From contig JAFAEU010000076.1 of the NCBI GenBank assembly GCA_023423855.1, forward strand, positions 1 through 6,331: DNA of 6,331 nucleotides. The letters are read 5' to 3'. Within the stretch, counting starts at the first letter, position 1, and each line of letters starts with the position of its first letter. The notes beneath the pieces are model-generated. The model saw nothing but the letters and a program-made list of their open reading frames with translations. It searched no databases and was not told where the DNA came from. Source of the stretch: Pseudomonadota bacterium (lineage in GTDB: Bacteria; Pseudomonadota; Gammaproteobacteria; Xanthomonadales; Xanthomonadaceae). A program made the translations under genes and the position numbers. Shown in pieces: positions 1 through 4,232 of this stretch.

Positions 1-264
1 TTCGACCGCTTCTGGGTGCCGCACGAGACGCTGCTGGAGGAATGGGTCCGGCGCAGCATCAAGGAAGTGCTGATCCCGATCCCCGGCACCGGCAAGCGCA
101 TCAAGTGCACGGTCGCGATGCTGATGCTGGGCGGCGCCTGTGGCATCAGCGACCCGAACATGCTCGACGTCGAGGCCGAGGCGCGCAAGCCGCCGGAGGT
201 GCCGTTCAAGCGCGAACTGCAGGAAGACCAGCAGAGCCTGCAGTCGCCGCCGGCGACGCCGTAG
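1..264 (+). CDS. Unrecognised protein, C-terminal end only (5' partial)
   Basis: The reading frame is open from base 1 (FDRFWVPHETLLEEW...) to a TAG at 262-264, so the visible 87 residues are the tail of a longer protein starting outside the window. A GTG at 16 is in frame but lies inside continuous coding sequence and has no ribosome-binding site, so I do not treat it as the start. The tail has an amphipathic, charged stretch (LLEEWVRRSIKEV), an IPIPGTGKRIKC segment, a short Gly/Met/Leu-rich stretch with two cysteines (CTVAMLMLGGACG), and a hydrophilic acidic and Pro-rich end (PPEVPFKRELQED). No catalytic motif or known domain is recognisable and no function is proposed. The codon use is GC-rich like the neighbouring genes. 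It converges on the cytochrome genes and probably ends at the terminator near 401-424. Confidence 0.72.
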   Translation, partial: FDRFWVPHETLLEEWVRRSIKEVLIPIPGTGKRIKCTVAMLMLGGACGISDPNMLDVEAEARKPPEVPFKRELQEDQQSLQSPPATP

Positions 265-285
265 GGACGTCCGGAAATCCCGGAT

Positions 286-362
286 TGTCATTTCGACCGC
301 AGGGAGAAATCCCGTCTCCGCCGCGGGGAAAAGGAAGATTTCTCCCTGCGGTCGAAATGACA
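286..362. repeat. Perfect 26-bp inverted repeat with 25-nt loop (REP/MITE-like element)
   Basis: The left arm 286-311 begins TGTCATTTCGACCGCAGGG and the right arm 337-362 is its exact reverse complement over all 26 bases. The spacer 312-336 is GC-rich. The element sits 22 bp after the stop of the upstream gene and before the terminator, in a non-coding convergent gap. It would form a long perfect hairpin in RNA, or a cruciform. There is no T-tract after the right arm, so it does not look like an ordinary terminator. From general knowledge, intergenic repeats with a TGTCATTTCGACC-like core are multicopy in many genomes; copy number here cannot be seen. Both strands translate to spurious peptides (ISTAGRN, CGRND) that should not be annotated as proteins. 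Confidence 0.8.
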
Positions 363-400
363 GGGCTTTTGTTCCCTTGCCTTGGGAAGAGAACCAAAAG

Positions 401-424
401 AAGCCCGCGCGAAGCGGGCTTTTT
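401..424. terminator. Bidirectional rho-independent terminator
   Basis: The stem AAGCCCGC (401-408) pairs with GCGGGCTT (414-421) across a 5-nt loop (GCGAA). On the plus strand a run of five T follows (420-424). On the minus strand the stem is followed by TTCTTTT (400-394 region), a good T-rich tail. It lies between two convergent units, 23 bp beyond the stop of the lipoprotein cytochrome gene, so it most likely ends the cytochrome operon on the minus strand and the unidentified gene on the plus strand. Confidence 0.85.
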
Positions 425-446
425 CCATCCTGCGTTCCGGCTACGC

Positions 447-887
447 TCAGTGCGCGCCGTGCAGGTCCCGCAACTGCGAAGGCCGGGACGCGAAGTAGGC
501 GGCCACGTCGGCGATCTGCTGGTCGGTCAGGTTGATCGCCTGCTGCGACATCAGCGCGTGCTCGCGGGTGCCGCTGCGGTACTGCTGGATCGCGTGCGCG
601 AGGTAGTCGCGGTACTGGCCGCCGAGCTTGGGATAGCTCTCGTCCAGCGGCACGTTGCCGTCGGCGCCGTGGCAGTCGATGCACGACTGGCCGGTGGCCT
701 GGCCCTTGGCGTTGGCCAGCGCCTCGCCCTCGGCGATGCGGCCTTCCGGCAGTCCGGCGGAGGACGAGGCCTGGGCGCCGCCGCTGTCTTCGGCGTGGTC
801 GCCGCCGCCGCAGGCGGCCAGTGCGAGCGCGAACAGCAGCGGGGCGGCCAGCCGGCCGAGGCGGATGGTCACGGTGGCGCGGCTCAT
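447..887 (-). CDS. Lipoprotein class I c-type cytochrome (c4/c553-like, single heme)
   Basis: A 146-residue monoheme cytochrome c, probably a membrane-anchored electron carrier on the periplasmic side. The N-terminus is a lipoprotein signal: basic start (MSRATVTIRLGR), hydrophobic core, and lipobox LAAC with the lipidated Cys at residue 26. A Gly/Ser/Ala-rich, acidic linker follows (27-47). The heme site is CIDCH (C69, C72, H73), and the likely sixth ligand is Met113 in the TREHALM motif. The C-terminal helix LTDQQIADVAAYFAS is typical of the cytochrome c4/c553 family. The start at 887 is supported by a GGAG Shine-Dalgarno (899-896, 8 nt spacing) and by the signal peptide; the same frame is open much further upstream, but only as a shadow of the next gene. 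Its ATG overlaps the stop of the upstream cytochrome gene (ATGA, 884-887), so translation is probably coupled. The redox partner (oxidase or reductase) is not shown by the window. Confidence 0.92.
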   Translation of the reverse strand: MSRATVTIRLGRLAAPLLFALALAACGGGDHAEDSGGAQASSSAGLPEGRIAEGEALANAKGQATGQSCIDCHGADGNVPLDESYPKLGGQYRDYLAHAIQQYRSGTREHALMSQQAINLTDQQIADVAAYFASRPSQLRDLHGAH

Positions 888-1288
888 GGCTTCAGCTCCG
901 ACAGGAAGGCGGCGATGTCGGCGATGTCCTGGTCGGAAAAGCTCTGCGCCTGCGCTTGCATCGTCGGGTGCCGGCGGGTGCCCTTCTTGTACTCGGCCAG
1001 GGCATTGGTGAGGTAGACCGCCGACTGGCCGCCGATCCGCGGCACGTGGTAGGTCGGGTAGATGTTGCGGTAGCCGACGATGCCGTGGCAGCCCTGGCAG
1101 GTGTAGGTCAGCTGGCGACCGCTGTCGGCATTGCCGGTCAGCTGGGCCGGAGCGGCGGGAGCGGCCGGGGCGGCTTCGGCTTCGGGCGCCGGCGCCGGGG
1201 TGTCCTGGGCCGGGGCGCTGCGCGGCAGCGTGGCCAGTGCCAGCCATGCAAGGGCAAGGCCGGCGGCGATCGTCAACGGTCGCGTCAT
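884..1288 (-). CDS. Periplasmic class I c-type cytochrome (c4/c553-like, single heme)
   Basis: A 134-residue monoheme cytochrome c for periplasmic electron transfer. A Sec signal peptide (MTRPLT, then a hydrophobic Ala/Leu core) ends at a likely signal peptidase I site after SAPA (residue 27). An Ala/Pro/Glu linker (28-48) follows. The heme-attachment motif is CQGCH (C64, C67, H68), and Met110 in RRHPTM is the likely axial ligand. The C-terminal helix SDQDIADIAAFLSEL closely matches the equivalent helix in the lipoprotein cytochrome downstream, so the two are paralogues. The ATG at 1288 was chosen because it puts the signal peptide at the N-terminus, with GGA about 9 nt upstream. An in-frame ATG at 1348 would add a 20-residue Pro-rich extension that would spoil the signal peptide. 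It is the first gene of a two-gene operon with a sigma70-like promoter about 80 bp upstream. Confidence 0.92.
   Translation of the reverse strand: MTRPLTIAAGLALAWLALATLPRSAPAQDTPAPAPEAEAAPAAPAAPAQLTGNADSGRQLTYTCQGCHGIVGYRNIYPTYHVPRIGGQSAVYLTNALAEYKKGTRRHPTMQAQAQSFSDQDIADIAAFLSELKP
896..899 (-). promoter_or_regulatory. Ribosome-binding site fixing the lipoprotein cytochrome start
   Basis: GGAG on the minus strand lies 8 nt before the ATG at 887-885 and inside the 3' end of the upstream cytochrome gene. It supports the short 146-residue product over the much longer open frame and fits translational coupling through the ATGA overlap. Confidence 0.6.
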
Positions 1289-1369
1289 GGAATGTTTCCG
1301 CAATCCTGGTGGCTGGTTGGCTTGAGGTATCGGAATCGGCGACGACATTCGTCGGCGCGCAATCGGCGC

Positions 1370-1398
1370 AGTATAGCTTGCGCTCCACGGACTGTTAA
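1370..1398 (-). promoter_or_regulatory. Sigma70-like promoter of the cytochrome c operon
   Basis: Reading the minus strand, the -35 box is TTAACA (1398-1393), the spacer is exactly 17 bp, and the -10 box is TATACT (1375-1370). Each hexamer is close to consensus (TTGACA, TATAAT) and they stand out in very GC-rich DNA. The expected transcript start is near 1363, giving a leader of about 75 nt before the ATG at 1288. No operator for a specific regulator was recognised. Confidence 0.72.
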
Positions 1399-1558
1399 CG
1401 GATCGACGCCGGGCGACGTCCCCGACCCGGCCCGCGCAGGGGTCCGGAGCGCGATGCCATGCAACCGGATCGGTCACGTCCGCATCTCTCCACGCGTCCA
1501 TGACACGAAACCGCCGGGAGTCACCATGACCTTCGGCGGATGCTGTTCCCAGGGTAGG

Positions 1559-1567
1559 TGATATACC
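1559..1567 (+). promoter_or_regulatory. Probable extended -10 promoter of the RND efflux operon
   Basis: TGATATACC contains the extended -10 pattern TGn followed by TATACC (1562-1567), four of six matches to TATAAT. No convincing -35 box lies 16-18 bp upstream, which is tolerated at extended -10 promoters. The predicted start near 1574 leaves about 27 nt before the ATG at 1601. It also argues against the in-frame TTG at 1568 as the start codon. No repressor gene or clear operator palindrome accompanies it. Confidence 0.45.
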
Positions 1568-1600
1568 TTGCTACAACACCATAGGGGCTCCGTCGAATCC

Positions 1601-2731
1601 ATGTACACGAACCGTGTTTTTCCGGGCCTGCGCCCGGTTCTGGCCATCGCGATGCTGTCGACGGCGCTGCTGCTGGCGGGCTGCAAGGGCGGGGGGGACG
1701 CGCAGGCCAAGGTCGCGGAGGACAAGGGGCCGGACGCGATCGCGGTGGAGGTCGAGAAGGTGGCGCGGCGCGCGATCGCGGCCAGCTACGGCAACACCGC
1801 GACCCTGGAGCCGCGCGCCGAATCGCAGGTGGTCGCCAAGACCTCGGGCGTGGCGCTGGAGGTGCTGGTGGAGGAAGGCCAGCAGGTCCGCGCCGGGCAG
1901 GTGCTGGTGCGCCTGGACGCCGACCGCGCACGCCTGCAGGCCGCGCAGAGTTCCGCGCAGTTGCGCAAGCTCGAAGCCAACTACGAGCGCGCCAAACAGC
2001 TCGAGGCGCAGCAGATGGTCAGCGCCAACGACCTCGACCAACTGCGCTACGACCTGGAGAACGCGCGCGCCGTGAACCGGCTCGCCAACCTCGAACTGTC
2101 CTACACCAACGTGGTCGCGCCGATCTCCGGCGTGATCGCATCGCGCGACATCAAGCCGGGCAACTTCGTGCAGATCAACTCGCCGATCTTCCGCATCGTC
2201 GACAGCAGCCGGCTCGAGGCCACGCTCAACGTGCCCGAGCGCGAGATCGCCAAGCTCAAGCCCGGGCAGGCGGTGGAGCTGACCGCCGACGCGCTGCCGG
2301 GCAAGCGCTTCACCGGCACGGTCGACCGCGTGTCGCCGGTGGTCGATACCGGCACCGGCACGTTCCGTGTGGTCACCGCGTTCGCCGGCGACGGCGAACT
2401 GCAGCCGGGCATGTTCGGCCGCCTGGCGATCAACTACGACCAGCGTGCCGACGCCCTGGTGGTGCCGCGCAACGCCCTACTCGAAGACGGCGGCGAGCCG
2501 GCGGTGTACGCGGTCCGCGACGGCAAGGCGGCGCGGATCAACGTCACGCTGGGGTATTCCGACGGCGGCTGGGTCGAGGTGCGCGAGGGCCTGGCGTCGG
2601 GCGATGCCGTGGTCATCGCGGGCAAGGCCGCGCTGCGCGACGGCAGCGCCGTGCAAGTGCTGGGCGAGGACAAGGCCGCCACGGCGAAAGCCGACGCGAC
2701 GGACGGCGCGGCGACGCAGGCGGGCAACTGA
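1601..2731 (+). CDS. RND efflux periplasmic adaptor (membrane fusion protein), lipoprotein
   Basis: A 376-residue HlyD/AcrA-family adaptor that links an inner-membrane RND pump to an outer-membrane channel. The signal peptide ends in the lipobox LLAGC with the lipidated Cys at residue 28. The biotinyl-lipoyl-like domain is in two halves (about 76-106 with the GQQVRAGQVLVRLD motif, and about 168-200 with APISGVIASRDIKPGNFV), separated by a short alpha-helical hairpin (about 107-167, KLEANYERAKQLEAQQMVS). A beta-barrel (about 203-280, with TGTVDRVSPVVD and ELQPGMFGRL) and a membrane-proximal domain (about 284-355, VVPRNALL) follow. The last 20 residues are a low-complexity Ala/Asp/Thr tail. The ATG at 1601 was chosen over an in-frame TTG at 1568 because it gives a compact lipoprotein signal and lies downstream of the likely promoter; AGGGG at 1583-1587 is a somewhat distant ribosome-binding site. 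Its TGA overlaps the permease ATG (TGATG). The substrate cannot be told. Confidence 0.93.
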   Translation: MYTNRVFPGLRPVLAIAMLSTALLLAGCKGGGDAQAKVAEDKGPDAIAVEVEKVARRAIAASYGNTATLEPRAESQVVAKTSGVALEVLVEEGQQVRAGQVLVRLDADRARLQAAQSSAQLRKLEANYERAKQLEAQQMVSANDLDQLRYDLENARAVNRLANLELSYTNVVAPISGVIASRDIKPGNFVQINSPIFRIVDSSRLEATLNVPEREIAKLKPGQAVELTADALPGKRFTGTVDRVSPVVDTGTGTFRVVTAFAGDGELQPGMFGRLAINYDQRADALVVPRNALLEDGGEPAVYAVRDGKAARINVTLGYSDGGWVEVREGLASGDAVVIAGKAALRDGSAVQVLGEDKAATAKADATDGAATQAGN

Positions 2732-4221
2732 TGGGCCCGCACGATCCGCCGCCGGGCACGGGCGGCTTCGACCTGATCGAGTTCGCCACCCGGCGCCGCG
2801 TCACCATCGCGATGATGACGCTGACCCTGGTGCTGTTCGGCCTGATCTCGCTGTCGGCGCTGAAGGTCGAGCTATTGCCGGACCTGAGCTACCCCACGCT
2901 GACCGTGCGCACCGACTACGAGGGCGCCGCGCCGGCGGAAGTCGAGACGCTGATCTCGCAGCCGGCGGAAGAAGCGCTGGGCGTGGTCAAGGGCCTGCGC
3001 AAGCTCAAGTCGATCTCGCGCACCGGGCAGAGCGACGTGGTGCTGGAGTTCGCCTGGGGCACGGACATGGAGCAGGCCGGCCTCGACGTGCGCGACAAGA
3101 TGGAAACGCTGCAGCTGCCGCTGGAGGCCAAGCCGCCGGTGCTGCTGCGCTTCAATCCGTCGACGCAGCCGATCATGCGCCTGGCGTTGTCGTCGAAGCA
3201 GGAAGGCGGCAGCGAAGCCGACGCGATCCGGCGGCTGATGGAGATCCGTCGCTACGCCGACGACGACCTCAAGCGCAAGCTCGAACCGGTGCCCGGTGTC
3301 GCCGCGGTCAAGGTCGGTGGCGGCCTCGAGGACGAGATCCAGGTCGACATCGACCAGCGCAAGCTGGCGCAGCTCGGTCTGTCGCTGGACAACGTGATCC
3401 AGCGCCTGCAGCAGGAGAACGTCAACCTCTCCGGCGGCCGCCTGGAGGAAGGCTCGCAGCGCTACCTGGTGCGCACGGTCAACCAGTTCGCCACGGTCGA
3501 GCAGATGCGCGAGATGCTGCTCACCACCGCCGGCGGTTCCGGCGCGGCTTCGTCCACCGGCGAGAACCGGCAGCTGATGACCGCGATCCTCGGCAGCCGC
3601 GATCCCAACGTGATCGCGGCGCTGCGCGGCGATAGCGGCAGCGGCGGCGGCAGTTCGCCGCTGCGGCTCAGAGACGTGGCCGAGGTGCGCCAGGGCTACA
3701 AGGAGCGCGAGGCGGTGATCCGCAGCGCCGGCCACGAGGCGGTCGAGCTGGCGATCTACAAGGAAGGCGACACCAACACCGTCGCCACCGCCGACGCGCT
3801 GGAGGCGCGCCTGAAGCTGATCCGCGAGCAACTGCCGCGCGACATCGAGATGACCGTGGTCGAGGACCAGTCGGTCTTCATCCGCCACGCCATCCGCGAC
3901 GTCAAGGTCGACGCGGTGATCGGCGGCCTGCTGTCGGTGCTGATCATCTTCCTGTTCCTGCGCGACGGCTGGAGCACCTTCGTCATCTCGCTGTCGTTGC
4001 CGATCTCGATCATCACCACCTTCTTCTTCATGGGCCAGCTCGGCCTGAGCCTGAACCTGATGTCGCTCGGCGGCCTGGCGCTGGCGACGGGCCTGGTGGT
4101 GGACGACTCGATCGTGGTGCTCGAATCGATCGCCAAGGCGCGCGAGCGCGGCGTGGGCATCCTCGAGGCGGCGATCGCCGGCACCCGCGAGGTGTTCATG
4201 GCGGTGGTGCCTCGACCCTGA
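2731..4221 (+). CDS. N-terminal fragment of the RND permease (TM1-TM4)
   Basis: This is what would be translated if the frameshift is real: 496 residues, ending in PRP that is foreign to the family. It carries TM1 (about 25-44), the first periplasmic porter/docking region (about 45-390), TM2 (393-410), TM3 (415-435) and TM4 (441-464) with D458/D459. A Gly/Ser-rich insertion lies at about 265-308 just before RLRDVAEV. It lacks TM5-12 and the second periplasmic half, so it should not pump. The ATG at 2731 shares its A with the adaptor stop codon; AGG at 2718-2720 is a weak ribosome-binding site. The N-terminus has a Pro/Gly extension (MGPHDPPPGTGG) before the usual FDLIEFATRR start. Confidence 0.75.
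   Translation: MGPHDPPPGTGGFDLIEFATRRRVTIAMMTLTLVLFGLISLSALKVELLPDLSYPTLTVRTDYEGAAPAEVETLISQPAEEALGVVKGLRKLKSISRTGQSDVVLEFAWGTDMEQAGLDVRDKMETLQLPLEAKPPVLLRFNPSTQPIMRLALSSKQEGGSEADAIRRLMEIRRYADDDLKRKLEPVPGVAAVKVGGGLEDEIQVDIDQRKLAQLGLSLDNVIQRLQQENVNLSGGRLEEGSQRYLVRTVNQFATVEQMREMLLTTAGGSGAASSTGENRQLMTAILGSRDPNVIAALRGDSGSGGGSSPLRLRDVAEVRQGYKEREAVIRSAGHEAVELAIYKEGDTNTVATADALEARLKLIREQLPRDIEMTVVEDQSVFIRHAIRDVKVDAVIGGLLSVLIIFLFLRDGWSTFVISLSLPISIITTFFFMGQLGLSLNLMSLGGLALATGLVVDDSIVVLESIAKARERGVGILEAAIAGTREVFMAVVPRP
4209..4210 (+). other. Frameshift site: one G apparently missing
   Basis: The bases read GCG-GTG-GTG-CCT-CGA-CCC-TGA. A G inserted between 4209 and 4210 gives GCG-GTG-GTG-GCC-TCG-ACC-CTG-ACC, i.e. 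AVVASTLT, the sequence expected after TM4 in AcrB-type pumps. Equivalently, a -1 slip re-reading G4209 restores the frame. There is no X-XXY-YYZ slippery heptamer and no homopolymer, so programmed slippage is unlikely. Confidence 0.85.
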
Positions 4222-4232
4222 CCACGATCGCG

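Larger units (their letters stand above)
1289..1600. other. Divergent intergenic region between cytochrome and efflux operons
   Basis: This 312-bp gap holds the promoter of the cytochrome operon (1370-1398, minus) and a likely extended -10 promoter for the efflux operon (1559-1567, plus). Within the cytochrome mRNA leader there is a small hairpin, CGACGA (1340-1345) pairing with TCGTCG (1349-1354) around a 3-nt loop. A tiny frame, 1526-1561 plus, encodes 11 residues behind a GGGAG sequence but probably lies upstream of the transcript start. The 1400-1500 stretch is GC-rich with nothing recognisable. Frames open across this region look like chance products of high GC content. Confidence 0.6.

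Noticed and set aside
206..397. Minus-strand 63-codon frame containing ISTAGRN and CGRNDN
   Set aside because: It is a translation of the inverted repeat. Such peptides are commonly predicted from this kind of repeat and are not genes; there is no ribosome-binding site or conserved domain.
42..1016. Plus-strand 324-codon frame across the repeat, terminator and cytochrome genes
   Set aside because: It overlaps the 3' end of the first gene in another frame, reads through the terminator and runs antisense to both cytochromes; it has no domain and is Arg/Ala/Gly-rich.
888..1388. Upstream extension of the lipoprotein cytochrome frame (313 codons in all)
   Set aside because: The extra N-terminal part overlaps the other cytochrome gene in a different frame and is Arg/Pro-rich shadow sequence. 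The lipobox signal peptide, GGAG site and ATGA overlap place the start at 887.
1289..1501. N-terminal extension of the periplasmic cytochrome to an ATG at 1501 or 1348
   Set aside because: It would bury the signal peptide, and the 1501 start lies upstream of the clear promoter at 1370-1398.
4198..4221. Programmed -1 ribosomal frameshifting in the permease
   Set aside because: G-GTG-GTG is not a slippery heptamer, no downstream pseudoknot stood out by eye, and RND pumps are not known to use recoding at this site. Deletion or sequence error is simpler.
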